A stretch of DNA of 64,000 bases from Calliphora vicina (Eukaryota > Arthropoda > Insecta > Diptera > Calliphoridae): positions 62,001 to 126,000 of the forward strand of contig NW_027052584.1 in assembly GCF_958450345.1 (NCBI RefSeq), in the 5' to 3' direction. Each line of letters opens with the position of its first letter. The first letter of the stretch is position 1. A program made the translations under genes and the position numbers. Positions 39,405 to 51,564 of the stretch are shown piece by piece. The notes under the pieces were generated by a model. The model was given only the letters and a program-made list of their open reading frames with translations. It had not been told where the DNA came from and did no database searches.

Positions 39405-39408
39405 ACTT

Positions 39409-39717
39409 TATTATTCCAGACCAATAACACTAATGTTTCTTTTAAAATTTAGAAAATTGTAATTGGTATCTTTTGTAAACTTTTAAATTAATGAATTTAT
39501 AAATATTTACCCGAAATGTATTGGAGGATATCTAAAGGTAGGGTCAGACTACGCAAATTATTTGACACAATATGTTTCATGTGTTATCAAAACTACATCA
39601 AATAATTCATGGGTTGATTTTGTGTTCACACTGAAATACTATCAAACACACACAGGGGAAATATATTTGACTTGTTGTCACATAAATAATTATTAAATAA
39701 AGCTGTAAATAACTTCA
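39409..39717. repeat. A-type module
   Basis: TATTATTCCAGACCAATAAC to CTTCATATATC. It matches the series seen at 13970-14290 and 34300-34615, with no gene. Confidence 0.8.
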
Positions 39718-42700
39718 TATATCAATTAAATTTTAGATTAATTTAGGGTACAATGATTATAAATAAAATGTAAATGAATTGGCATTTCACATCTTGCAAA
39801 CATCAGAAAATATCTATTTATTAAATTATATTTGTCATTGATGTGTATTTGTTATCGTTTTTCAAAGACTATTTGAAATTCCATATAATGTTCATTTAAT
39901 GTTATATATAGAGATACATATGAACTGGTATCGGGTCAATGCAACAAAGGTTGAATGTAATGATTTAACGTTTTTAAATAGTTTTTTTTAATGAATTTTC
40001 CCTTAAATAAAAATTGTGTACAAATATCAACTAAATATTAAATTTTATATTAATTTAGGGTAATGCAAATTACGAGTAAAATCGTTATATATAATTTAAC
40101 TTAATTTGTTATTCATCTGACGTATTTTTGACAACTTCTAGAAAAATTGCCGAACAATACTCTTTTAGTTCGGTCGATTTTCGTATCTCTCCAGTTAGGC
40201 GGTTAACATGATAAATTGTTCCGTGGTTTTACGGAATACGAATTGATGGTTTGATAATGTTCTCTTGCATTATTCTAATAAACAGTTTATACAGATACGG
40301 CAATAATATAATTGTCTGTAGGACGATGCCACTGTCACATCCTTGGGAGATTAATATCTAAGAATGCTCTATTGCATTATTCTAATAAACAGTTTAGACA
40401 GATACGGCAACAATCCAATTGTATGTAGGACGATGCCACTGTCACATCCTTGGGAGTTTCAATCATTCGGATATACTCCTAGAAGCAAAATCGCATTGAA
40501 TTGAATTTGTACAGCTAAATATAAATTTTCGACAATAGGTGTGTTCGCGTACTTTCCAGTAAATAATATCCAGTTACTTTATTTGAGAGAGTAACAATAA
40601 ATTATCTTAATAAGAAAAATTACAAAAAAAGTACTCGAATAACAATGTGTAAAAATATTTTATATTTTATTATTCATAACGTTTGTCTTGTGTTATGTTT
40701 ATATTTTCTTTTCAAACTTGTAAATAGTATTAATTTTCATCTTTTTAGTTTTGTTTGTATATTTGCAACCATATGTTTCAAACATATTATTTATGTTGAT
40801 ATTTTTTACTGGACACAAAATTCCAGTAAAAAATATCATGTTCTCTATCTACGAACTGTCACTTTAAACCATTGGTAGGCAAATAGAGGCATTTAATTTG
40901 TGCATGTTTGGGTAAATAATAAAATATTCGCAACAGCATCAATCATCAAATTAATGATTATTTTTACGCTATATTACGCTCTTTTTTCACATTCGGGTTG
41001 TTTAAAGCCATGGTACAACAATTCATTCAGTTTATTGACGTTGTTGTGTATATTTTATTTTTTACCCAAAAAAGCACACAAATTAAATGCTTCTTTTTGC
41101 CTACCAAAAAAAGTTTTACAAATTATTGATAATTTGTACAAATTATTACAAATTATCAAGTACGCGAACACTAATAAAGTATATATAAATGAAAATTTAC
41201 TTACTATAATTAGTACACAGTAATAACTTATGCAAAAAAGTGCATGTATTAACACATTTCTCGACACCAAAGTTAACACCATTTTGAACAAAATTCGCCA
41301 ATACTTTTACACGGAATTAGAAAACGTTTTAAACATCGTTTAGCTATTAAGAAAATCGTTACTTACTTTGGTGATGACTACACTTTTTTTAAAAAAATAG
41401 CATTTTTAAATTTATTAAAAGTCATATTTTTGGTTCATTTCCTTTTCCGTAAATGTTTAAAATTTTGAAATCGGTCCAGAGTCCAGAGTTGTTTAGTTGT
41501 TTCAAAATAACTCAAAATGTTTGAAAACGTTATGTGTCTGGTCACCTCTAATATAAATTAAAATTAAAAACACTGCCACTTTATTCGCAAAAAGCTTTAC
41601 AAAAAAAAAAAAAAAAACTGGATATTAAAAATATGATCAAGGCAATGTTATTTTGATTTTTTGTAATTTTTTTTAATATATTTAATAAACAATGCTACGC
41701 AAAAAACTTGGAAAACGACCAAGAGTGGGTATATATTGTTGAGTCACACATGCACAAATTAAATGCCTCTATTTGCCTACCAATGGTTTAAAGTGACAGT
41801 TCGTAGATAGAAAACATGATATTTTTACTGGACATTTTGTGTCCAGTAAAAAATATGTTTGAAACATATGGTTGCAACTATGCAAACAAAACTAAAAAGA
41901 TGAAAATTAATACTATTTACAAGTCTGCAAAGAAAATATAAAACATAACGCAAGACAAACGTTATGAATAATAAAATATAAAATATTTTTACAAATTGTT
42001 GTTCGCGTACTTTTTTTTTGTAATTTTCTTATTAATATTAAATTATTTTTACTATCTCAAATAAAGTTACTGGATATTATTTACTGGAAAGTACGCGAAC
42101 ACACATATTGTCAAAAATTTATATTTAGCTGGACAAATTCAATTCAATGTGATTTTGCTTCTAGGACTATACCGAATGATTGAAACTCCCAAGAATGTGA
42201 CAGTGACATCGTCCTACAGACAATTCGATTATTTCTGTATCAGTCTAAACTTTTTATTAGAATAATGCAAGATAACATTCTTAAATATTAATCATTATCC
42301 CAAATCATCAATTTGTATTCCGTAAAAAACATGGAACAATTGATCATGTTAACCGCCTAACTGGAGAGATACGAAAATCGACCGAACTAAAATATTATTG
42401 TTCGGCAATTTTTCTAGAAGTTGTCAAAAATACGGCAGATGAATAACAAATTAGGTTAAATTATATGTAATGATTTTACTCGTAATTTGCATTACCCTAA
42501 ATTAATATAAAATTTAATATTTAGTTGATATTTGTACACAATTTTTATTTAAGGGAAAATTCATTAAAAAACGTTACATTCAACCTGTGTTGCATTGGCC
42601 CGATACCAGTTTATATTTATCTCTATATATAACATTATATGGAATTCATTGTTTATATTTAATGGAATTTCAAATAGTCTTTGAAAAACGATAACAAATA

Positions 42701-42832
42701 TACATCAATGACAAATATAATTTAATAGATATTTTCTGATGTTTGCAAGATGTGAAATGCCAATTCATTTACATTTTATTTATTATCATTGTACCCTAAA
42801 TTAATCTAAAATTTAATTGATAATGCACATAC
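39718..42832. repeat. Large inverted repeat with about 0.8-kb loop
   Basis: Left arm about 39718-40930, right arm about 41748-42832, in opposite orientation and built from the same modules as the palindrome at 31376-33425. The left arm is longer because of a local tandem duplication near 40258-40465. The loop holds the TTTTTTCACATTCGGGTTG segment and, at 41728-41745, a reverse-strand unoccupied retrotransposon target (GGGTATATATTGTTGAG). The 77-, 107- and 78-codon frames within it are foldback-derived, with no recognisable domain. Confidence 0.82.
40258..40465. repeat. About 104-bp tandem duplication
   Basis: GCATTATTCTAATAAACAG occurs at about 40267 and 40373, each followed by ACGATGCCACTGTCACATCC. 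Other copies of this arm have it once. Confidence 0.8.
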
Positions 42833-43969
42833 GTTATATCTAAGGGAAAATGAATTCAACTTATGTTGCATTGACCCGATAACATTTTATATGTATCTCT
42901 ATATATAACATTAAATTACCATTTATGGAATTAATTGTTTAAATTTAATTTAATGGAATTTCAAAAAGTCTAAAAAACGATAAGAAATATACATCAGTGA
43001 CAAATATGTTTTATATTGTATATTGTATTCGCAAGAAAATCAAAATAAAGCGAGTTGCCAGTTTCGTTTTAATGCACAATCAACTTGCAAATTTATCGCT
43101 AAACGGTTATTCGGGAATACAAAATTTGTATTTTATAAAACTGTTTTATGATAAATTCCCAATTTTTAATTTGATACTTTCACTGAAATTTATTGTTGGG
43201 TTCAATGCGCATTTTACTGGTTGCTTAGACCAGATCATCAGGAAACCTTTTCCCAAAAGCATATTCATCTGATGTAAAATAATTTTAAAATACTATGAAT
43301 ATGCTGAATAAATATTTTTGCACTACTTCTTGCATGAAAATACAATAATTTATTTTAAAATGCTATGAACATGTTGAATAAACATTTGTAATGTTTGTCA
43401 CACATATTTTTTGAAAATTGTGTATTCATGGCCCAAAAATATGTAAATCAAGACATTTATTGTTTAACAAAATGTCCTGCTTTACCTATTTTATATCCAA
43501 AAACTAACTCACTATTAAAAAGCAGGAATCTAAACGCTTTGACTACATTACTTCGTTTTATTTTATTAAATGATTTTATTTTCAAAATTGTTTGTTCAGC
43601 AATATTAGTTGAATTATATTGGTGTTAAAAATAGAAAGAATACAGACAAAACTAGTGTTTTCCAATTTATTATTCCAGACTAATGTATTCTTTTAAAATT
43701 TAGAAAATTGTAATTGGTATCTTTTTTAACTTTTAAATTAATGAATTTATAAATATTTATCATAAATGTATTGAGGATATCTAAAGGTAGGTTCAGACTA
43801 CGAAAATTATTTGACACACGATGTTTCATGTGTTATCAAAACTACATCAAATAATTCATGGGTTGATTTTGTGTTCACACTGAAATACTATCAAACACAC
43901 AAAGGGGAAATATATTCGACTTGTTGTCACATAAATAATTATTAAATAAAGCTGTAAAACAACTTTAAT
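42833..43969. repeat. A-type modules, forward
   Basis: Matches 13280-14280 and 33430-34610 in order: TATTCGGGAATACAAAATTT near 43108, the ATGGCCCAAAAATATG block near 43428, GGTGTTAAAAATAGAAAG near 43621, GGGTTGATTTTGTGTTCAC near 43860. The 91- and 77-codon frames are repeat-derived and vary between copies. Confidence 0.82.
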
Positions 43970-45610
43970 TTATTTCATGAATAAAAAAAGACATTTCTAG
44001 AAAGTAAAATAGTACCAGATTTTGCTTTACATTTGAAAGAATTATGAAATGTCAGTACCTTTATTTAAGCGTCAAATATTTTAAGGGTCCTCATGTAAAC
44101 GCTTAAAAGCAAACTTGAATTTATTGCGCATTTGATGAATCAGCTGATTTTGTTTACTTTTATTTATAAGGAATAAGAATCAAATAAAATATAAAAATTT
44201 TATGTATGTGAAAATTGTGTAACTTTGGAACAGAATGATTGTATTGAATGACATTGTGTATGACAACATTAATCAATAGCTAGAACAGAACATAAACAAA
44301 GTCCTCCAAACTATGATACCACCGTTTGTTCCAGCGATTTAACTTTCATTTAACATTTTAAAATTAACATTTATCAAGTTGAAAAAAAATTATTAAAGCT
44401 TTTGTTGAATTTATGTATTTTTATTTGACAAATATAAATTTTCTGTATACACTTGAACAAAATTGAAAAGGTGGGTTCATGAAACAGGTCGCGCAAATTT
44501 GCCCATTTGCACAAATGGGAAACGTAAGCGTTTAAATGAGTACCCTTTTATGTTTCTAGTTTGAACAGAAAATATTTTTGCACTGCAAACAAGAAAACAG
44601 CTGAATTTGGTCAAACAAATTTATTTGCCAATATGAAAAAAATATTCTTATAATGTGACCAATGTGTGACCAGTAAACAGCAAATATTTTCCTGCATTTT
44701 AAATATTTTTTATTTGATCTTGTAATTCAGATTAAACAGATAATACTGTTTAGGAATTTTTTAATTACAATCAATTCATATTATTTATGTATGTATACAA
44801 AATTGTCTTTGATTTTAAATTCAATCTGTATAAAATTTCAGTTAATATTCCATATGTACTTATGAGCAATTTTAAATTTTGAAAATAGACAAACTCCATG
44901 TATAAATAAAAAATAATCAAACTATGTTTAACGTATAAAAATAAACATCGCATACAATTGCAAAAATCGCAACATAGACTTCATGTTTTCATTTAGTTTT
45001 TCTCCCAGTATGTCCCCATATGTGAAGAAGAATACTTCATTTATTGATGCAATTATTTAGTGAACATAATTTAAATAACAAATATTAAAGAAATATTGAA
45101 TATATATCTATGTTAAAAAATAGTGAATCTGTGCCTTACATTTAGTACCAACAATATTTGAATAAACTCCTCTTATTTTTCCGCCATACTGAGCAAATAA
45201 TTTTCAGTTTTTCTCTATTTTATCAAACAATTATTTCATATAGTGTGACCACACGATAAATAAATTTACTACTTCTTTTTCGTAGCAGTTTGGTCAAACA
45301 AAAAGTGAAAAATTAAATTCACTATATGATAACAAAATTCATTAAAACTTGAATAAAATAATAGCTTTCGAATTTCAAATAAGTGCTTTACCCTTAAACA
45401 TATTTGCAAGGTCAAATTATATATTTTTAGGTATTTATTTAGCTAGTGGTCACACTTTGTTCACATTAAGAAAATATTTTTTGTGCCGACAAATAATTTT
45501 GTTTGACTAAACTCATCAGTTTTGTTGTTCGCTCTAAATTTTATTTGTGGTCAGATTCAGGCAATAAAATATTTGACGATAAACGTCAAAAATTAGCTGT
45601 GTCTGACCGT
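43970..45610. other. Unique island of about 1.6 kb, no gene found
   Basis: The only long stretch not found elsewhere in the window. Both edges cut A-type repeat: ACAACTT on the left, GTTAATGAATCTGCC on the right. It has no ORF above 62 codons and no recognisable domain. GTGTGACC motifs occur near 44662, 45243 and, as GGTCACACT, near 45440. Segments around 44587-44690 and 45425-45535 are imperfect reverse complements sharing TCAAACAAA..TTATTTG and the GTGTGACCA motif; a weaker forward version is near 45215-45260. A CAGCTGATTTTGTTTAC site lies near 44151. This resembles fly core-promoter motif 1 and E-box motifs, but could be the inside of an unknown DNA transposon. Confidence 0.6.
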
Positions 45611-46118
45611 ACATTAAGTTAATGAATCTGCCTCTGGAAAATCTATGTGAACCATATTAGCTAAACAATAAATATTAAAATATATCAGTACTATTTTGTA
45701 TCATTTTAATTTTCATTATAATTATTGAACCTAACTAACACATAGAATTTGTGAATTCGAGAATTTTAGAAATGTGTGTTCATATGAAAGAGTTGTTTTC
45801 TATTTTAAACAATTTATATACTAAATGCTTGATCAAAAATGAAATAAAGTGGCAGTGGTTTTAGTATTTAATTTTAATTTATTACTTTTAATTTATATTA
45901 GAGGTGACCTGACAAATACCGTTTTCAAAAATTTTGAGTTATTTTGGAACATATCACACAACTTTGGGCCGATTTCCAAATTTTAAACATTTACGGAAAA
46001 GGAAATGAAATGTGTTTACACAATTTGTACTCAACAATTTTTTTGCGTAGCATTGTATTAAATATATTAAAATTACACAAAACGAAAAAAACATGATTTG
46101 TAAAGCTTTTTGCGAATC
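45611..46118. repeat. A-type module, partial
   Basis: Starts GTTAATGAATCTGCCTCTGG and follows the A-unit right part to GCTTTTTGCGAATCTGG. Near 46035 it lacks the ATATATACCC part of the retrotransposon target region. Confidence 0.8.
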
Positions 46119-46199
46119 TGGCATCTCTAGGTGGCACCCAGTTAAAGTCGGTTCAATTTAAAACATAATTTAATTTTAACTATATCTGCAATACATATA

Positions 46200-46429
46200 C
46201 AGTGAGCTTCAAAAGTGAGTATACACCAAAAAATATTAGATTTTTTTTAAGATAATGAAAATCCTAAAATTTATTCATTGATTAAAATTTTAATTTTTTA
46301 ATTTGTTGGAGATTGAGTTGAATAATAGATTCGGTTGTGAAAAAAAAAATTTTAGTCGGGCTATAATGATTTTCATGATCTAAAAAAACAAAAAAATCGC
46401 GGGTGTTTACTCACTTTTGAGGCTGTGTG
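46200..46429. mobile_element. Tc1/mariner-like MITE, 230 bp
   Basis: Terminal inverted repeats of about 28 bp: CAGTGAGCTTCAAAAGTGAG at the left, and CTCACTTTTGAGGCTGTGTG at the right, its reverse complement with a few mismatches. TA flanks both ends (46198-46199 and 46430-46431). The type C copy at 35097 has no insertion at the same place. There is no room for a transposase, so it is non-autonomous. CAGTG start and TA target duplication are typical of the Tc1/mariner superfamily. Confidence 0.85.
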
Positions 46430-46682
46430 TATGTACATATATTATAAATGTAGTCACTACATTATCACGAAAATGGCCTCAAATGAGGTTTTCGAGATGA
46501 AAAATGTTGTTTTATGTAAATAAAATCAAAAGTTGTTTCCAAATTACATTCATTTAGTGCTTGTTGTCCATGTGTGTAGAAACCAGCGTAGCTACATATC
46601 AAATTTGTTAGTTTAACATATATTACAATTATTGTAATTCTAAAAGAGAACTGTATTTTAAGTATCGAGATATATATTGTAT

Positions 46683-47597
46683 AATTGTCCATTTAGGGTA
46701 ATGTGCATTAAGAGTAAAATCGTTATAGATTCTTCGAACATAATTCATATTATCCGATTAAATGTAGGTCCCCGGATAATAATATATTTATATTGAACTT
46801 ATAAATATATTATTATGATTATGATTATGATTCAAAGTCGGAATAAATTTAAATCTGACGTAGTATAATTTTAAAATGCTGTGAACATGCTGAATATTAT
46901 ATACGTAATATTTGTTGCAATACTTCTTGAAACTACAATACTATCACCAACTCAATCTTAGTATACACGTTTCGTTGAATAAGCAACGGTGTACATATGC
47001 TAGAACTATCCAATTATTAGTAAGCATACGGTTTTTAACGTGGTTTGATTTCTTTCTTATGGAAAATATGTTTATTCAAGTGAAATTAACACTATTTTTT
47101 AATAATCAATGCGTAATATTTTTGAGACCAGCACTTATGTGACACCTGTATACAAAATTACCATAATTATGATTTAATCATTTTCATTCTTCTTACTATT
47201 AACTTTTTAATATTCTGAACGTAATATTTAACGTTTATTTAGTATATATATGGGGGATTTCACGTCAAGATTTCACTTTTAAAATCGATGTCTTTGCACC
47301 AATGATAGCATGGTGCAAATTTAACTTTAGGCCAACCATGTGATTTTTCTCATAAATGTAACTTATTACCTATTGACTTAGCAAAATGTGTCCCAACTAG
47401 TCAGGTGAATAACAATATAATATATTCCGAATTTGAATAATAATCAAAGCATGCGTTTTACAAGTTCAATATAAATAGATTAAATTGGAGTATACGTATT
47501 ATCCGGGGATCTACATTCAATCGGGTACAAAACATTATGTTCGAATACTCATAAAGTTTTTACTCTTAATTTGTATTACTACCCTAAATTGACAATT
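46683..47597. repeat. Inverted-repeat element in type C unit 2
   Basis: Arms about 46683-46846 and 47422-47597, with the same outer ends as at 35348-36237. The loop holds element E at 47252. Confidence 0.8.
47252..47400. repeat. Element E, shortened copy
   Basis: Same shortened form as at 35893, in the loop of the inverted-repeat element. Confidence 0.7.
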
Positions 47598-48017
47598 ATG
47601 TAGACTCTAAAATGTAATATTAGTTGTTGATATTTTTACACACTTTTTAAGGGAAAATACATGTAGCAATATATTGTTGTCGTTTATGATTAGATTTAAC
47701 AAGTTACACATTCTCAATTTTTAATTTGATTATTTCACTGAAATGTATTGTTGGTTGATATGCTAGTTCATACGCGCATTTCACTGGTTGCTTAGGCCAG
47801 ATCATCAGGAAACCTTTCCCCAAAAGGGGAATCTGACGTAAAATAATTGTAAAATGCTATGAATACGATAATAAACATTTGTAATATTCATTGTACGCTT
47901 ATTTTTTGAAAATTATTTATTCACGGGGCACAAACATGGCCCAAAAATAGGTAAAGCAGGACATTTATTTTTTAACAGGACATTTATTTTATATCCTCGA
48001 AAAACTAACTCATTATT

Positions 48018-48198
48018 TGAAATTATATTACAAAAGGGGAAAGGGGCAAAAGGGTAAAAGGGGGGAACACTTCAATGCACATAATTTGGTACTTTCTTTG
48101 CAAAAGTACGGTTTCTATATTCCATATTGTGTACTTTTATTGATTGTTTTTAATAAAAACGTTTGCGATGTCATTGAGTTTCGAACACCTGTGGTTCG
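48018..48198. repeat. G-run insert, second copy
   Basis: Matches 36669-36847. G-runs of 4, 4, 3 and 6 lie within 48036-48065 on the plus strand, so the quadruplex-type pattern is kept. The 77-codon frame at 48017 crosses it and is not credible. Confidence 0.65.
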
Positions 48199-49103
48199 AT
48201 TACAAAGCAGGAATCTAAACGCTTTGACTAAATCAATTCGTTTATTTTGATATTTAAAAAATGATTTTATTTTCAAAATTGTTTGTTCTGCAATTATATT
48301 AGTTGAATTCCAAAAATATGTAAATCAAGGCATTTATTGTTTAACAAAATGTCCTGCTTTACCTATTTTATATCCAAAAACTAACTCACTATTACAAAGC
48401 AGGAATCTAAACGCTTTGACTACATTACTTCGTTTTATTTTATTAAATGATTTTATTTTCAAAATTGTTTGTTCAGCAATATTAGTTGAATTATATTGGT
48501 GTTAAAAATAGAAAGAATACAGACAAAACTAGTGTTTTCCAATTTATTTTTCCAGACCAATAACATTACTGCTTTATTTTAAAATTTAGAAAATTGTAAT
48601 TGGTAATTTTTGAATTTATAACTATTTATCCTAAATGTATTGAGGATCTCTAAGTTAATGAATATGTTTCTGGAAAATCTATGTAAACCATATTAGCTAG
48701 ACAAATAAATATTAAAGCATATCAGTAATATTTTGTTTTGGGACATCGTCTTAATTTTCATTATAATTATTGAACATAACTAACACATATAGTTTGTGAA
48801 TTCGAGAATTTTAGAAATGTGTGTTTATATGAAATATTAGTTTCTATTTTAAACTAAATGCTTGCTCAAAACGAAATAAAGTGGAAGTGTTTTTTGATTT
48901 GATTTTAATTTATTACTTTTAATTTATATTAGATGTGACCTGACAAATACCGTTGTCAAAAATTTTGAGTTATTTTGAAACAACTCACACAACTTTGGAC
49001 CGATTTCAAAATTTAAAACATTTACGGAAAAGGAATTGAAACCAAACATTCATAAAATGTATAATTTCTGAAATTTGTTTACACAATTTGTACTCAACTA
49101 TAT

Positions 49104-49502
49104 TGTAGTGTACCAACACACTCGCTATACACCTACATAATAATAATATAAACAATGTAGAGTACATTTGAGTGCAATGTGTCATGCTGCACATATGTTA
49201 CACACAAAACACTCACATGTACTAAATATCACTCAAATGTAATAGCCAATAGGAAAATAGAATTATGATTAGACTAAGATATATTATTAATTAGAATAAG
49301 AGAGGGGATACTAAAATATAGTATATAAGCCCCGAAATTATATAAATACAATCAGACTTTGTTAAACCACATACAAAGACTCATATTTTATTGTATAGGG
49401 ACTTTACGCTATTCGAAGAAATTCGGAAGTTGCCGTATTGAAGACCATAGGCATCTGGATGCCGGTCTAAGATAAAAATCTAATAACAAAGCGTACCTTA
49501 CA
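49104..49502 (+). repeat. R2 5' LTR (399 bp)
   Basis: Begins TGTAGTGTACC and ends GTACCTTACA, with short imperfect terminal symmetry TGTA..TACA. It contains ACTCAAATGTAATAGCC, a TATA box and an initiator. The 3' LTR is 394 bp and differs at a modest number of positions, such as the ATAATA repeat count and the loss of CATATG near 55075. Confidence 0.92.
49322..49357 (+). promoter_or_regulatory. LTR core promoter: TATA box plus initiator
   Basis: TATATAAG at 49322 is followed by TCAGAC at 49352, about 30 bases on, the normal spacing for a fly TATA promoter with an initiator. Transcription would start near 49354, splitting the LTR into U3 and R. Confidence 0.65.
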
Positions 49503-49520
49503 TGGCGATCCTGCCCTCAA
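49503..49520 (+). promoter_or_regulatory. Primer-binding site
   Basis: TGGCGATCCTGCCCTC starts immediately after the LTR; TGG pairs with the CCA end of a tRNA. Relatives in the mdg1/412 group use tRNA-Arg; the tRNA used here is not proven from this window. Confidence 0.7.
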
Positions 49521-49724
49521 ATCCTGGAAAGTTCCTGCACTAAAAAAAAGCAAGAAATGTGGTTCCAAAGTCAGGAACAACTAAATAATAATAGTAATAG
49601 CAACAATTTATATAAATTTATAATATATTGCATTGTAATAATTATAGTCGGGTATGGAATTTATAAATTAAATATTTATATAAAAAATTTAATAAGAAAA
49701 GAATTTAATAATAGCATAGCATAA

Positions 49725-50863
49725 ATGGAAACAATAAAAGATAACATATATAAAATATACTCAAATCTAAAAAAATCTGCAAATATGAAATACACTAAAG
49801 AAACTGTAATTAGTAAGATAGCCGAACTAGAGAAATACAAAGAAGAACTAGAAAGTTTAGAAATAAAAACTATAGAACAAACATTGAAAACAGAGACACT
49901 AAAACTGTACAATAAGACAAACGATTTATTAATAAAACAACTAACAGAAAATGAAAAAATGGCAGAATTTAATATAGAAACCACATTAAAAGTCGTACCG
50001 ACGTTTACGGGAAAACATAGTGAACTAGACGGTTTTCTGAAGATCGTAGAATTATTGTACAATTCTTTGAATACGGAAGGAAAACGACAATTTATAGAGG
50101 TCGTGTATCACATAAAACTTAATCCCAAAGTAAAGACAATAGTAGCAACTAGTCCCGAACCTACAGATTATGCGTCTTTAGACAACACATTAAAGGAAAA
50201 ATTTAGATCGAAAACGACAGTCTCCCAAATATACACAAATTTGGCGAATATTAATCAGTATAATTGTCCTGTACATGTATTTAGGGATAAATTACTCAAG
50301 GAAATAGCCGAATTAAACAAATTACAAATACACGAATTAGGACATAATATAACCATTTTAGAAAGACAAGTCATAGAAAAGGTAAACGAAGCGTATGCTT
50401 TAAATTTATTCAAAAATGGCAACCAAAGACACTTGTGGAAGCGATTAACCTGGCAATTGAGATCGAGCAAACGAATGAAGCCCAAGTAATGCACTATAGA
50501 TCCTCGTATCAAAATATATACAACAATTTCAACAGAACCAACAATTTCAACAGAAATAATAACTTCAACAGAAACAACAATTTCAACAGAAGCAACGATA
50601 ATTTTAACAGAAGCAACAACAATTTTAGCAGAAACAACACTAATTTCAACAGAAATGACAACAACTATAACAGAAACAATAATTTCAGCAGAAATAATGG
50701 CAACACAAATAACCAATACCAAAATCAAAGTGGACGAAACTACAGAGATAACAACTATAACAGGAATAATTACAGAAACCAACCGCAAAATGTACGAATG
50801 ATCGAAGATCAGGGAAACTACCAGGGCTCGGAGTACAACGATATTCCAGACAGCCAAAATTAA
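49725..50863 (+). pseudogene. gag: Gag, frameshifted (R2)
   Basis: Structural protein that packs the element RNA. ATG at 49725 (context ATAAATGG) opens a 254-codon frame, METIKDNIYKIY onward, lysine- and glutamate-rich, probably helical in the first 80 residues. The middle part (about residues 90-220) includes PTFTGKHSELDGFL, as in other Gypsy Gag proteins. Near 50420 about 37 bp present in R1 are missing, which shifts the frame. The C-terminal half continues in the frame of 50435-50863. That part has about ten NFNRN/NNFNR-type repeats, then NNYRNQPQNVRMIEDQG. There is no CCHC knuckle; the Asn/Arg-rich tail may bind RNA instead. Its end overlaps protease in the -1 frame. Confidence 0.88.
50510..50720 (+). 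repeat. Codon-scale minisatellite in the gag tail
   Basis: Repeated AACAATTTCAACAGAAA-type units, mostly 15, 18 or 21 bp, all multiples of three. R1 has only one to two such units at the matching place (near 38865). Confidence 0.85.
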
Positions 50864-50865
50864 GA

Positions 50866-51177
50866 ATGTATAAAATATCAAACCAAAATACAAACTATAT
50901 AGTACTTCAGCACAAAGGCCATCATTTAACATTCTTAGTAGATACTGGCGCAGATATTTCAATATGCAAAGTAACAAAACAACTTAATAGCGAAGAATAC
51001 TACACTGATGAGAAATGCAAATTAACAGGTATTTCAAAAGAAGAAATTTAATTGATGGGAAACATTAATTTAAAATTAGCGATTGGTAACAATACACATA
51101 TACACACATTCTAATTAGTCGACAACAAATTTCCAATAGAAACACACGGAATAATTGGCGGAAATTTTCTAAAAATA
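50866..51177 (+). pseudogene. Aspartic protease (R2), stop near the end
   Basis: Frame 50866-51051 begins MYKISNQNTNYIVLQ and holds the active-site motif VDTGADIS near residues 25-32, with the catalytic aspartate intact. The frame is -1 relative to gag and is open upstream of the ATG, so in a live element it was probably reached by ribosomal frameshifting, not by its own start. A TAA after KEEI, where R1 has TAC, ends the frame. The remaining part (HGIIGGNFLK-type flap and end region, to 51177) lies beyond this stop and has another stop near 51111. Confidence 0.86.
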
Positions 51178-51564
51178 TTGTTATGTAAAATTGATTATGA
51201 AATATTCACTTTGTCATTAAACGATGATGAGAATATAATAACTTTACCCATGCATTCAAAACCACTTAACACACTTACAGTGAGAATACCACCCAGAACT
51301 GAAATAATACACCCAATAAAGTTAAACTTCAATATCGACACACTAATTACAAACAAAGAAATAGCAACATGCGTATTCATAAGTAATGCAATAGTACCCA
51401 AAAGTGGAATGTCACACATTAAAATACTAAATACTAACAACAATGAGGTAATTGTGAAAAACATAACATTGGAAAATGAACCACTTGAAAATTATGTCAT
51501 ATTGCCATATAAACAAAAACACAAAATACCGATAAGAAATTCAAAACACTTAAAGAAAAATTAA
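51178..51564 (+). pseudogene. Protease-RT linker segment (R2)
   Basis: A 128-codon frame starting MLCKIDYEIFTLSLNDDEN, with IPPRTEIIHP in the middle, typical of the segment before reverse transcriptase in Gypsy pol. The ATG is chance, since the protein once continued from protease. It ends at TAA at 51562; the next stretch continues the reading in another frame. Confidence 0.85.

Larger units (their letters stand above)
37535..39408 (+). mobile_element. R1: 5' fragment of an mdg1/412-like LTR retrotransposon
   Basis: A truncated element: 5' LTR, primer site, leader, broken gag and the protease region. It ends abruptly at about 39408, where CATACTT joins satellite sequence TATTATTCCAGACC. ATAT at 37531-37534 precedes the LTR, as at R2, and the flank ACTCAACTATAT is the same, so R1 and R2 descend from one insertion copied with its type C unit. 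Pol from reverse transcriptase onward and the 3' LTR are missing. Confidence 0.88.
46119..49103. repeat. Type C repeat unit, second copy
   Basis: Near-identical in order to 35031-37534, beginning TCTGGCATCTCTAGGTGGCA and ending at the LTR at 49104. Differences are a 230-bp MITE at 46200, an extra A-type segment at about 48308-48545 (CAAAAATATGTAAATCAAGG onward) and scattered indels. The minus-strand 75-codon frame at 46465 matches that at 35130 but carries no known motif. Confidence 0.87.

Noticed and set aside
41600..41617. Poly(A) tract as the tail of a LINE or processed pseudogene
   Set aside because: It is the reverse complement of the T run in the repeat near 55499; no target duplication or coding sequence precedes it.
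43970..45610. A host gene in the unique island
   Set aside because: No frame above 62 codons, no splice-linked exons I can support, and no protein similarity recognised.
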